Positions 26,131 to 39,800 of a stretch of 64,000 nucleotides of DNA are shown here, one piece after another. Origin of the DNA: Lateolabrax maculatus (Eukaryota; Chordata; Actinopteri; Acropomatiformes; Lateolabracidae); NCBI GenBank assembly GCA_031216445.1, contig CM062214.1, forward strand, positions 16,398,001 through 16,462,000, in the 5' to 3' direction. How positions within the stretch are numbered: the stretch's first letter is position 1; every line of letters begins with the position of its first letter. Below the pieces are notes generated by a model. It was not told the DNA's origin and searched no databases. It worked only from the letters and a program-made list of their open reading frames with translations. The position numbers and the translations under genes are program-made.

Positions 26131-28830
26131 TACACATTCACACACTTGCACACAGAAACACATTACTGCACACATACACACATGCGGGCACCGATCACAA
26201 TGTCAACTAAGGCTGACAGTGATTTTTTCTTCTTGTCTTGTTTCACATATTTGACCAGATGTCTTGAATGTCACACGTGAAAAACAACATGTGGATTGAT
26301 AACATACAGTATGAGCTTTTAGGGAGATTTGGGTTTTCATGTGTTAAATCAATTTTAAATCAAACGGATTGTTATGTAATATTTTAAAATTATGTGACAT
26401 TTCCTTTTATTGTTGAAAAATACAAGTCAGTATTATACAGTATATACTATACTGTCAGCACGGTACAAAAAAATAATGTTTGCTGCAACAGTTTGACCTT
26501 AAATAGTATATATTAATACTCCGTCTTCAACGCAATGATCAGTTATCTATGAGGGGAAAAAGCTTCATGTTAGAGAACTGAACAGTACAGATGTCAGCTC
26601 TTTTCATATAAGGAGAACTACACCCTTATCAGTCATTATTGACAAAAACAACACACAGCCTCCCTGGTGGGACCCCCAGCGAGAAGTTTTCTCCAGCAGA
26701 GATGCTGAGCTTCAGTTTGATAGAAGCTTCAGGAAGAGCTGCTGAGGGCCCGCTGATTCAGATCACTTCAAACACACACAAATTAATCTTAGGTGTCTAG
26801 TAAAGCGTAACTTTCAGACACATGATTTTGAATTCGCTGCTCTCTCAGGATTCAGAGCAGCATGGACTGAAAAATCCCCACATTGAGCACAACAGCCCTG
26901 TTGTGTTGCACCTTACAGACCAGAAATATTCACAGTGTTATCAGCCCCTAACGTGTGTCTATGCAAATCTTTTCAAAACTTGGGTGGCAATTATTTCGTT
27001 AACATTAACGTTCCAACAGTTTATTACAAAACAAACTTTTACTCTAATTTTCCTACCACTCAGCCAGGGTTGTGTTGATCACCTGCATTATCATTTTATT
27101 ACTTATATTTAATTGATATCTAACTAGTGAGTAACTAACTGAAGGAAAAAAAAGGGCTTGTTGAGGAAGATGCTGCAGAGCCTGCAGGGTTTTATGGCAG
27201 AATAGATCAGAGAGAGCACAGATAACAATGGAGATGGAGTAATAAATAAATCTCCTCTCTGAGAAGTAGCCGTAGGACTGACAGCAGCAGATTAGAGCCT
27301 GTGCCTTTTAAACAAATTGGGTGCTCAAAGAGGCATATTGGCTGTGTGCTCAAGCATGTTTTATAGTACAGCTCTGCAACCACTGAGACACACAAGTCTG
27401 TCTGTTCCCACATGACATCATGGTGCAGTTCAAAGAAGCTCACGCTGCAAATTCAGTCTTTTTTTTTTTTATTTGATGAATGAGGTTAAAAATAAAGGGA
27501 CTAACCCAAATGAGTTTCTATAACCTGAAAGTGTATTTCTCTTTGGGGAATTATTTAATCTGGAAACAACTAATACATAAAAAACCAGGTGACAAAACAG
27601 TCAGAAATACCTGAAAAACTTTTGATTTTGAAAATTTTGGCTTGATTTCAAATAAATAAAAGTTCTATAGTAAATAATTTTTTTTAAAGGGGGTCAGGTC
27701 TCGTGACAAAACCATGTGTATTATAAAAGGCAAACCAGTTGTATAAAAGGGAATTTACTTTTGGAAATATATTTTTTTAAATGATAAAACTTTGCATAGT
27801 AGGGATGTTTATTCACATCATAAATTAGTTGAATGAAGTTTTAAGTATTTATTTCAGTATTGTATCATTTCTCTCAAAGACTCGGTGCTCCTCTTTCAGT
27901 GTAATCCATATATCTGATAATAAAATTACTCTGACCAATGTTATACCCCAGAGTTTATTTCCTACTGTAAAATGCCACAGAGCCAATATGAGACAGCAGT
28001 TTATCTTCTACTATCTACTTCCTGCCACTGACTGCACTCTTTAAAATGCAGCAGCAGCCACTCACGGAAACAACTGATCTTAAACAGTCAGACCCATGTC
28101 AAAGGACCATGCTGGTGTTTTTGCAAGTTGTATCCTATTTACTATAAAATAAAACCTACAGTACTTAACACTGCAGCACTGCAGGAAATATCATGGCATA
28201 ATCTGTTGCCAGTAATGTAAAGAATTTGTGATTTTATAGTTGGGTGTTTAGAAAATGGGAAAACATGCAAAAACACTGTTATGGTCCTTTATGTTGAAAA
28301 TAAAAATGTTTTAGTTTTCACTTGTCTTTTGTTTCTTGCTGTAGGTACAGTCCCTGTTAAATGGTATGTTACTTTAGCATTGAAGTTCATTCTTGACCTT
28401 GGGATGTTCGACAAAAATAATCCTCAACTCACAGCTCATTTACCTGCCCTGGCTCATGGGGGATGAAGACCCTGAGATGCAGCTGGACACTCTGATAGAG
28501 CAAGTAAGAAAACCCAAGACACACACTGTAGCATTTAAACTGAGACGAATTTAAGTTTTCCTTTCAGATTGTGAAACGAGACTAAAAATGTTTACCTCCC
28601 AAGGCTTAACTGCACCAAAAAAAAAAAAAAAAAAATGAGCAGCTTTTAATGTTTTATGTAACCACTTCAAAAACTCAAAATATCTACTTTGATTTCTCGC
28701 TTGGCCACGGAGAAGAACAAGTTTTAAACAAAACACCGAGGAAACTCTAACTGGCAAACGAATCAGTGAAAAAGACCGAAAATTTCCTCCCCAAAAAATA
28801 AGGTGACATTACAGTTACTCAGCAGCCTGC

Positions 28831-29383
28831 CAGGTGGCTGATTCCAGTCAGAGCGGGGACTTCATCTCTTGGACGTCCGTCATTCTCCATCATTCTCCTC
28901 CAGCGTCTCTAACACCGGCCGCTGCAGGCTCCTCAACTTCTGCTGCGTCCTGTGTGAGCGTCTCTGTCCGAGGTCCTGAAACCTCCCCCCCCCCCCCCCG
29001 GCCTGCGTCACCTGACCCCCCCCCCCCCCCCTGCACCGCCGAGCCCGCTGCTTTCTGGAGAGATTTCACGTGAGAAAAAGGACGAACCCCGATCCCCTCC
29101 TCATCTTGCGTTGTTTAGACTGTTTTTTTTTTCTTTCGCCCCCCCCGCCCTCCCTTTTTCTTTTTTTGCTTTTCTTCTCCTCACTGGATCGGGTAAGGTG
29201 GACCTGCAGAGCGCTCGGAGTATGACAGGAGGCTGCAGGACGCCGGACTCGCGCGGCTCGTGTCGCTGCCCTCTCTTCACTCAAATGCCGGAGCGGTGAA
29301 TGCGTCGGACGGAGGGGACGAGCCCGCTGCTGGCGCTCCGCACTCAGAAAGTCAACACCTTGCCTTTCTTGATTTGATCCCCC

Positions 29384-29414
<31 letters not shown>

Positions 29415-29494
29415 ACACACACACACCCTCTGGAGCGACTTCAGAAGGATGTAACGACCGGTGCAGCCTGTGCAGCCGGAGTCTCCTCGTCAAA
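28831..29494 (+). promoter_or_regulatory. rasgrf1 promoter / 5' leader, CpG-rich with C-tracts
   Basis: The base composition changes abruptly to GC- and CpG-rich before the rasgrf1 start codon, as expected for a CpG-island promoter. It contains long C homopolymers (about 28984-29000, 29017-29030 and 29379-29400) followed by a CA run (29400-29426), and one CACGTG E-box at 29067-29072. No TATA box stands out. The transcription start is not determinable by eye; most or all of the last few hundred bases are presumably 5' UTR. Confidence 0.55.
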
Positions 29495-29797
29495 ATGCAG
29501 AAGGGAATACGACTCAATGATGGTCATGTCACCTACCTGGGGCTTTTGGCGAAAAAGGATGGTACGAGGCGAGGGTGCCTGAGCAAGAAGAGCTCAGACA
29601 ACACGAAATGGCACACAAAGTGGTTCGCTTTGCTGCAGAACATGCTCTTCTATTTTGAGAGCGAGTCCAGCTCTCGACCCTCGGGATTGTACCTGTTGGA
29701 GGGCAGCATATGCGACAGGGCGCCTTCACCCAAACCTTCCCTGTCAGCCAAGGAGTGTTTGGAAAAGCAGGTATGGAGAGTGTCACACACGCGCGCG

Positions 29798-29828
<31 letters not shown>

Positions 29829-32800
29829 GCAGGCTCTCTCACTCACTGCTTTATTGTTTTTCAGCCCCTCATGTTAAGACATTGAGGAGGTGCACCGCTG
29901 AATGTAAAAAAAAAAAAAAAAAAAAAAAAAATCGCCCCTGCGTCCACAAACGCCTTTGAACTCTATCTTAGTCCCGAACAAAGCGCTTTTTTTTATTATG
30001 CATATATTCTTCTTGCATCCTATCGCATGATGACCTCAAATCCAGCGCAGCAGAATAGCACGAGGGTACAGATTGCTGTATTGCACGTTATGTAATCCAT
30101 GCATGGCATTAATGATGAGGTAACAATATTAACACCTAATGATATTACAGCAGCCCTGGCAGTGGGCTATGCAGTGTTTTCCTTTAGGTTGCAGCAAACC
30201 CGAGCTTGACTCCTTCTTTTATCGGTGGGGTAGTTTCCAGTGGTGCATGAAATGTAAATGGATTTCTGTTCTTATCGGGGTGATGCATTTGCATCCTGGT
30301 TGATCATACATTTTGCTTTTGACTTTCAGTCATCATCTTTTTGACGTTTTAGGGCGGAGAGTGATACACCTAATGCTCCTTGCAATAAAACATGCAAAAA
30401 AAAAAAAAAAAAGTTGTAGCCTCAGGGTTTCCATCTTGTGGTAAAATGGTGAAATTGCAGTTGAAGCTCAAGTAACAGCAGGGTGCCAGTGATCAGCCAG
30501 CTTTGATCTAGATGACTTGAAAAATTGTAGATTATAATCATTATATCACTTCTAATAAGTGGCCACTTTAATGAAGATTTACACCCTGTTACAGTGTTAT
30601 AAAGAATACACTTAGCAGGAAATGTACATTTAAATCAAATCCGCAAATTAACTTCATCATAAAAATCTCCACTGACTTCTTCTTAAATTAGCAAAACATG
30701 AAAGTAAGGAGCAGAAAGGGTAACAGGTCTGTTAACATTGTTATTGTGAATAAGCAGTCGAGGAACATAATGCTTCACTGCCACCAGCTCTCCTCTCCTC
30801 TATCCAGGCTCTGTGCCTGACTCTGTTGGTAGGGCTGCAATCCAAAGTGAGTCCAGGCTCTTCCTGTGAACAGCTGCCTTTGTGCTGACAAAGCAGAACG
30901 CCACACACTGGCTAATGTTGTGCTCTCACAGTTGCTTTAAAGGCACCCAAAAAACCTCCCTGAAAGAATTTTGATTATTTTTTAATTTTTTGTCAGCAGT
31001 GCTGTTTCCTCTGCATTGTGCTGCTTTAAATGCACAAGTGTGAACGTGAACATGCTGTGAGAAGCCTGATCCATAGATCTCTGCCATTTTGGACTGAATT
31101 CATGATAAACCTGGAGAGAAGATACTTGATTCTCTTTGTTTTGTTTTGCAGAGAGTGTGAGCACTGAGAGGTGCACAAATAATGAATGACTAATGTGACT
31201 GATATGTTGGGCTGCTGAAGAGCCATCTCTCAATGTAAACAAACAAACAAACATCCTTAACAAGGACAATACGAGTGAGAAATATTACCTCTATCTCCCA
31301 TCCCCACCTGGATTAATGGTTTTGTGGCAATATTTAAGCAATCCAACATAATCCCTACATTATATTTATCCTCAAATGCAGTTAGTGTGAAAATGATAAT
31401 GCATTTGAGCCCATGGTTTCTATGGCAACCCTTATTTGCATCCTAAAGAATGATGCAGTTGGAAGAGGAGGGGGTAACAGAGTGGAGAGAAGTAGTGTGT
31501 CGCATCTCTCCTATTAAAGCGAGCGCTATCTGGGCTAAATTTGTTCCTTGCAGTACCTTGGAGGGGTCAGAGTCCATTTATAGAAAAACACAGCTCTCTC
31601 ACACTGCGAAACAGCAGCACTTCAACCAATAACACAAGAAGCTACGGGAGCAAGAGGTGGTTGATTCGGTACAAACTGGACTGTAAATCAAAAGCTAATA
31701 AATGATGATTTCCTGCGTTCTTTAGGGTCAGTGATGTTGGTATGAAAAAGGTTAACATCCAAACCAAAGCTCCTCATTAAAATGAAAGTGGATGCAAGTA
31801 GAGTAATTACCAACACTTAATTCTGCAGGGAATATATTACTGTATAGATCTCATTATGTGATTCATGAAAGTCCTTTTAAAGTATTTCTGCAATAAAACA
31901 GAGCTGTTTATCAGTCAGCAGCAATTACACAAAACATAAGAATTATTCTACTCATGTAGGAAGAGCAATTAATCACAACACGTCTAATTAATTATTTATC
32001 ACTCAGTCATATCCACAGCACAGCAAGACTGACAAGTGAGCTTTTCACATAACATAACAAAAGGAGCATATTTCATAGATTCAAGACAGGTAATACTCAT
32101 GTATTTATATTTTATCAATGCCGTATTGATCTCATATCTCTGTTAAGATCGGTTATGATTTTTAAAGGTGCATGACTCAGCCATAAACATAAAGCAGGAA
32201 GCAGAGAGTGTGCTTAACATTCCTTCACACCAGACACTCACCGCACTCTTAGAGAGATCAGGAGGGAAAACTACAACAACATGCATGCCTCTCTGCCAGA
32301 AATAGATTTTCTTTGACGGTAGGATGAATACCTAATGAATGTGAAGATGGAAGAGCAGTCAGCCATGAATAATGATCAGTTGCAGGTTGATAGGCGCCTG
32401 TTGAACATCTGCAGGCCAAAGTCTGGTCTCCCTCAACATGGCTGGAACAGTCCACAGGAAAGATGACATTTCACTTATAGGAGTTGTGGTATCAATTTTT
32501 TCACTGCCCACTTTCTAAAATCTTTGTTGTTTAATATGCAATATGTACAATATTTGACTGTCATCAAATCTATTACATTGCTTTTGGAAAAATTGCATTC
32601 ATAAATGCAGATGATGTATTATTTTTTTCCTTCATGTGAGAAGATTTTCACTGTTTTAGATTTTTTTGGCAGCCATTTGGAAACTTTCCTGTGGGGTAAA
32701 ACATGCTTGTACCCACTGTGCACACCAACAAACATTACTACATTTGGTATAAAGACAATTCTTGCTATTTTTAAAATTTATTTATTCATTTATTCTGGGC

Positions 32801-33857
32801 CAAATTTATAATAACCCCATTGTGTCATTTAACCAGTAATAGCAGAAGTATTCAAGTAAAAATAACTCTATGACGAGTAAAGGTTTTGTATTCAAAATTG
32901 TATTTGAGCAAAAGTACTTAAGTTAACAGCCAAATTTTATTTAGTATCAAAAGTAAAAGTCCTCATTATGCCAAATTTGCCTCTAACAATGACCTATGTT
33001 TAATCTATGAAGTCTCAGTAAATTACTTAATTGATAAAATAATAATTGTTGATATTATGAATAATGATAACAACAACAACAACAATAATAATAATAATAA
33101 TACAAGGATTTTTCAGTTAAGCTTCAGTTGCTAGGAAACAGGTATCGCACGGTTATGTAATTGGCCGTGGCTCCAGCCTCCATGTCTTATGCCATTTCCT
33201 CCTGGGAACCAGAGACATCCCAGGAACCGAGCTGGGGGAGGCTTCCCTCAGTGTGCTCCATCATTTGCACTGGTGGGCGAGGAAGATGTGGCTTCCCCAG
33301 GCCCTGTGTGGTTTTAAATCACCCGCTTGATGTCTGCAGCAGCGAGGCAGTGGAACAAACACAAAGACAAAAGCAGTGGAGAAGCTTCAGCTAAGCCACT
33401 ATATAATAGATTTATCTAGAAGCTATGCAATAATGAATGCTCCTTTCTGTGCAGAACATATAACATGTCAAGTCCTCCCCCTCCCCCCCTGTTTGTTTCA
33501 GTACTATTTCACTGTCAGCTTCACCCATGAAAACCAAAAGGCGCTCGAGTTACGCACAGAGGATGTAAAGGACTGCGATGAATGGGTGGCTGCAATATCA
33601 CACGCCAGGTAAAGGCACACATCAGTGAAATGTGCAGACATGGCAATTAGAAGTTGAATTAGTCAGTAGAGGGTAAGTAATCTTTGACTGATGTGCTCAG
33701 CCTGTAGAGGATGTTGCCATGGTTTCATAAGTGGGGTTTAAATACGAGGAATGACAAAGAAAATGCTTTGTTCACAAGAAAAACCTGATTGCTTTGATGT
33801 GAGATGAAACTACACACACTGATGTGAAATGAATTGCTCAAGCTACAACAAAAAACC

Positions 33858-33899
<42 letters not shown>

Positions 33900-36800
33900 T
33901 TTGTGTGTGTGTTGGCATGTGTTACAGTTACAGAAACTTGGCCACCGAGCATGAGACTCTCATGCAGAAGTATCTTCATCTGCTTCAGATTGTGGAGACG
34001 GAGAAAACTGTTGCTAAGCAACTTCGACAACAGATAGAAGATGGGGAAATAGAGATTGAAAGGCTTAAGTCAGAGGTAATATTCACTGGGATACCTTTAC
34101 GCAGTAGAGATGTAAACAAATACAAATACATTATTCGGATATGAACAGATAACGGGCTCTGACCAGATACAAACAGCATCCAAATTTTGCAGTATTATCG
34201 AGATACATATGTATTTGTAAAATACACACATTCAGATAGTAGCCTTGCTCAGGAGTATCTGTTTGGGCTTTTGAAGTTGGACATTTTTCTGTATTCGGGT
34301 TCTCAACACTAAGACAAGCGCTGTTAAAAATATAGGATTTTGTCCTCTCTGTCTGAATCACAATAACAGGATTACAGGGTTTTCCATCTATAGACAAATG
34401 TGTGGCAGCCACACATAATATCAGTCAGACCTGCTGTAAATAGACTTCATGAACTGGCACAATATTGCTATATTACCATTTCTTCTTGCACTGCACACTC
34501 ATTCCTTTCCAAAATCAGCCTGCGTCCCATCCTCGTCTCATCCTGCCAGCACAACAAATAACAGCTGAACCAGTGGGAAAATGATGGATTATGCTGATTA
34601 TTGTTATGTTTGTCTCAGAAGTGTATAAAGTAGTGTGAGAGGACAGAAATGGAAGCACTACTGCACCGTCACAGAGAGACGTGTTCAGGCCAACCACGCT
34701 CCACTTTGCATCTCTTCTCAGAAACAATGCCTCCAATAGGTCTGCGTTCCCGGCTGTATTCTTCAGATCAAATAGTCATTTTACTTTAATGTGCAAATGT
34801 GATGCTTGAAATCAAATTATGTGCTGAATATGCATGAACACAGCTTTATATTGCATCTCTTCTATGAAATGCAATGACAATTAACTCTCTCGCAGTCTAC
34901 AAAGTAAATGGAGACTCTTGGCTTCAAACAGTTCAAGGAAGCTCCAGTCTGTCTTATTTTTCAGCAGCCTGTTTACCTCTTGTCATCATGCAGGACAGTT
35001 TGGTACATGTTGCATTTAAGTGACCAATGTAAATAAATACTGATGCAGAGATACCAGCCAAGTGAACACAGCTAGTTTAGTCACGCTAATGTCTCAGTGT
35101 TGACAGTGTTGACAGGTCCTGTCCTGTTGACTCAGTCGCTTTGTTTACATGCTGGTACAGTAAGTGAGAAGAACAGAAGTGTGTAAGTGGGAATGATTGG
35201 TCTTTCTTGTGGTTGCTTCCCCGTCAGATCGGTGGGCTGCTCAAAGACAACGAGAAGATTCACGCGAGCCCGGCAGCCACCCCGACCGAGGACGACTCAG
35301 AAATCAAGAAAATCAAAAAAGTGAAGCATATGATTTAGACCTGTTGCTACATTTTTGGGGTATATTAAGATGCTGAGAGACTGACTACAGCCTTTAAAAT
35401 TCCAGGTCCAGAGCTTTCTCCGAGGCTGGATCTGCAGGAGAAAGTGGAAGACGATCATCCAGGATTACATCCGCTCTCCACATGCAGAGAGCATGAGGAA
35501 GAGGAACCAGGTGGTGTTCAGCATGTTGGACTCGGAGGCAGAGTACGTCCAGCAGCTTCACATCCTGGTGAACAACTTCCTGAGGCCGCTTCGCATGGCA
35601 GCAAGCTCCAAGAAACCACCCATCACCCATGATGATGTCAGCAGCATATTCCTCAACAGGTGGGATCCTCTCTTCCCACAGGGCACATTCATTAATTGTC
35701 ATACGAAACGTAATCACCTTAAAGGTACCCTGTTGAGTTTTTTGAACACTAGTAGCACTATGGAGCAATGTTATTGTGAGTTGAACCGCGATTTGTTTAT
35801 GCTTCGTGCACCCAATGCTGGCAATAATGGGTCAGGAAACATAACAATGTACCAACAAAAGGCAGAAAAGAAGAAGAAAGTGGATATAAACAATGCAGTA
35901 CTCCATTTCAATCTCAATATAAACAAAATTCCCTGTGAAGAAAGATGAAGAATGAAAAACTATGTAAACTGAAATTACACAAGATGTCATCAAGTTGTAT
36001 GCTGTCTATTGTATCATCTAGACATAGCCTACTAGGTTTCTCTAGTATTGAGTTCACGGTTCCAGATAGAGTTTTGTGTCCCTTACAGAAAATCTTTGCT
36101 GGACACAGACAGTACAATAAGGACAGTAATCTGCATGCACCCTCATTGGCCTATTCAAAATCCACCCACACACTCATCCAAGCACATTCATGCACAAAAC
36201 CTGCACACCCATGCTCTCGTACACACTGTCTGAGGCTGTCAGGGCTTTGATTTACCACAGCTTAACTGGATGTTGGGAGAATTATTAACACAAAAACTGT
36301 ATTTGTTTGAGAAGATAAAAAACCTGTTCCACTACATTTTTTTCTATTTGTTTTTTTCAGTGAAACTATCATGTTTCTACATCAGATATTTTACCAGGGT
36401 CTAAAAGCCAGAATAGCGAGCTGGCCAACGTTAGTGCTGGGTAAGTAACATCTCTACTTTCTTTGTTTCATTCTTATGCCCTCAGTATTGTTTGTGTCAT
36501 TGTTACAGTGTCTTGGTTTTGATCTCTCTGTAGCCGACCTGTTCGACATCCTGCTGCCCATGCTGAATATCTACCAGGAGTTTGTGAGGAACCACCAGTA
36601 CAGCCTGCAGATCCTGGCTCACTGCAAGCAGAACCGAGACTTTGACAAGCTGCTGAAGCAGTACGAGGCCAAGCCTGACTGTGAGGAGAGGACTCTGGAG
36701 ACCTTCCTCACTTACCCAATGTTCCAGGTTAGCTCATTTGTCTCACTGATATACACAAGAAATAAAGGCAGAGCCATTTGTTTACTGCAGGGCTGCAGCC

Positions 36801-39800
36801 TGGAGCCAGATTTTGTCGTTAATTCTGAGCTCTTGCAGCCATTCTGGGCCAAGTTCTTCTCTCCATATATAAATGTTACCCTTGGGCTATATAATTCACC
36901 AACTTAATACTAGTTGGCTATAGTTATGCCAATGAAACCCAGTTGTAGCTGTCTGTAATGCAGTCGGCCACTTTGTTTTCTGGATATTCAAAGCTGGATG
37001 TCTTTTAAAGGCACTGTCTGTGATTCAAATGTGAACAAAAGGCCCATCACCAAAATTCAAAATGTATAACTGGAATCCGCTACCACTCCCACAATCTACA
37101 AGTTTAACTCTTGTTTATATAGTGTACCTGTAATTTATATGGTGACTAGTTTTGAAATCCATAGACATTTTATCCTGCTATCTTCTAATGTATTTTAAAA
37201 TTGTCACTTTCATTTTAGTCTATTTTTGTTGTATTTTGTTTCTAACCCTCTCTCACCGTTAAATCAAGTGACATGTGTTTTAACTGAATGACTAACACTA
37301 TAGTTGTTAAGTTGTTTATGTCTATAATGCTGGCAAACATGGAAGTTACACATTCAGTTATGGTCTGCTGTAAACATGTCTTGCCCTGAGTGTATCCTAA
37401 CATCAAATCATAACCTCTATTCCACTGCTATCAGTGCACATTAATAATACAGTTCAGGTGTTATTTATTGCCTTTAAAGCATATCATAGACTTATCTCCC
37501 TAATAGCAAATAACCTCTTGTGAAGAAAAGTACATATCCTTGAGCAGCAATTATTTAGTCTGTTATTTAAAGCTAAGCTGAAGATGAAAGATGATGCCAC
37601 TCCCTGCTGCCAACTCAATAACTTTTTTAATCTAGTTACATCTGTAATTTCAACTATTAGAGGTAGTTTGTAATATGTATGATGACTGGTAATGCCAGTG
37701 AGTTTTGGTATTCTCCCCAAAGTGGCAAATAACTACATAGGATTATAAACCTTGTACGGTAATCAAAATCGGACTAATTTCCATTTAGCAGTATTTTCAG
37801 TAACGCGTTCTGGCCTCTATTCTGGCAATCATTGCTCAGTCAGGACTTGGCTTCAAAGACCCGCCTCCTTCTCGAGCACTCATTGGCTCTCTGAGTGATG
37901 TCCTATATTGTAGCAGCACTGATCAAGAACAGAAACAGCAAGCATTTCTCTGCTTTTGCTCAGAATATCCCTGTAGTGTTTATTATGTCTATAAAAAGAG
38001 GTTGTTTTTTGAGCTCAGGCTTTAATAATGGCTCTTTTCTGACGATGCACGCAGTTTCCCAATAGTCCACTCTGCTGGGGCCTACTGCAGGCTGTGCTGT
38101 GTTGATAATAAATTTTGCTGATGAATGTAGATTGTGCTCTCCACTGATCTACTTCTCATTAGTGTACATGCACGTGTATATTCCTGTGTGTGCATCGTTG
38201 CGTTGTTGTTGTTGTTTCATTTATGCATGCATGTAAGTTATTATATCTGAGTGTGACTCCCCTGTTGCTTTCTGCTCTGTCTCTGTAGATTCCCCGCTAC
38301 ATTCTTACACTCCACGAACTTCTGGCCCACACACCACATGAACATATAGAGAGAAACAGTCTGGACTACGCCAAATCTAAGCTGGAGGAGCTGTCCAGGT
38401 ACTTCTGTTTAATATAGTTAAAGCCAAGACTTGCATGGTATCAATCTACATCACTTTACACAACACACGAACAATGAAGGCCATAAGTTTGGTTCCTAAA
38501 TTGTTATTTCCTGCAAATGGGCAAATCATAAAATCATAAAATGAACATTTACAGTAAGTAATCTTATATAGTCATGTACAGATCAAAAGACAATGATGAA
38601 ATGTCCCTTTTCCCTAGAATCATGCACGATGAGGTGAGCGAGACGGAAAACATCAGGAAGAACCTGGCAATAGAGCGCATGATTGTAGAGGGCTGCGAGA
38701 TTCTCCTTGACACCAGCCAGACATTTGTAAGACAAGGTAACTATCTTCAAGTGTTGTACTTCAGATCCTGGTAAAGAAACCTCCAATTCCACAGAAAAGC
38801 AGAATCACAGCAGAGGGGGATTTCCCGTCCCTCCTTAACTGTCTGACAGCATGATCCCACATATTCAGCCCTGTATCGAGGGGAAATACTCAGTTTGAAA
38901 AAAAAATCCATCTCTCTCTCTCTCTGGGAATCAACATGTGCTCATCATGAGATGAGTCTTTAATTTCCAAGTGTAATTAGACTGCTCTGAAGCAAACTGA
39001 TGATGAATCTGGGACTGTAAATGTCACACATCCCCAACGGGCCTGAATGGATATGAAAAGGGAAAACAGAAATGGTAGATTATTTAATCCTTAGTGTCTC
39101 TACATGTATTCACATGTAGAGGAAGGCAAGACCAGCTATTTGATATTGATTCTTTTTTCAAATTCAGTTTCTCCACTGTCCCCTCCCCTTGCTCCTTTTT
39201 CTCTAAATGTTTCCCCTGTCCTTGCTTCTTTTCCACTTACATATGTATCTTTCCCCCTCTCCTCCACCTTCTTTCTTCTGTTTGCACACATTCTTTTATT
39301 CCCACATACAGGGTCTCTCATCCAGGTGCCGATGAGCGAGAAGGGCAAGATCACCCGTGGGCGACTGGGCTCTCTGTCTCTGAAGAAGGAGGGGGAGAGG
39401 CAGTGCTTTCTCTTCTCCAAGCATTTAATCATCTGCACCAGGGGTTCTGGGGGAAAGCTTCATCTCACCAAGGTGGGCCTGTGCGGCTGAGCTAGCAGTG
39501 GAGCTGCTCCTTATTTCAAACATTACAATCTCACGGCCCTGCAGAACCCTGAATCTCTGAGCTAAATTGAACGGATTAACTGACAGGAGATGAAAGCTAC
39601 AGGGTTAGAGATGTTGTGGCTTTTATCAGTGGCAATGACCACTGGAGCTCCACACGCTCATACAAGCCTGCACACACACACTTACACACACACACACACA
39701 CACGCACGCACACACACGTTTGTACTTCTATACCTTTGAGGACATTCATTGACATAATGCATTCCCTGGCCCCTTACCTTAACCATAACCATCAAAACTA

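Larger units (their letters stand above)
12173..28830. other. Intergenic region between mir-184 and rasgrf1, no protein gene seen
   Basis: I find no convincing protein-coding exon. It holds CA-rich microsatellites (13761-13890, 14002-14060, 26092-26128), an AT-rich degenerate array (16020-17060), a TAA microsatellite (17553-17585) and several interspersed repeats (19087-19320, 21600-21985, 24780-25330). Stretches of higher complexity with few simple repeats (about 14580-14830, 21060-21420 and 23340-23640) are the most plausible places for enhancers of mir-184 or rasgrf1. That is inference only. Confidence 0.55.
29771..33501 (+). other. rasgrf1 intron 1
   Basis: The longest intron of the gene (3.7 kb). 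It holds a CA microsatellite, a 26-bp poly-A, a second poly-A near 30397-30413, a family E repeat fragment (32836-33010) and an AAC/AAT microsatellite (33069-33102). I see no further exon. First introns often carry enhancers, but no specific site is evident. Confidence 0.7.

Noticed and set aside
29066..29422. 118-codon minus-strand frame over the rasgrf1 leader
   Set aside because: Arises from C/G homopolymers and CA repeat in the CpG-rich leader; low-complexity Gly/Arg/Lys sequence.
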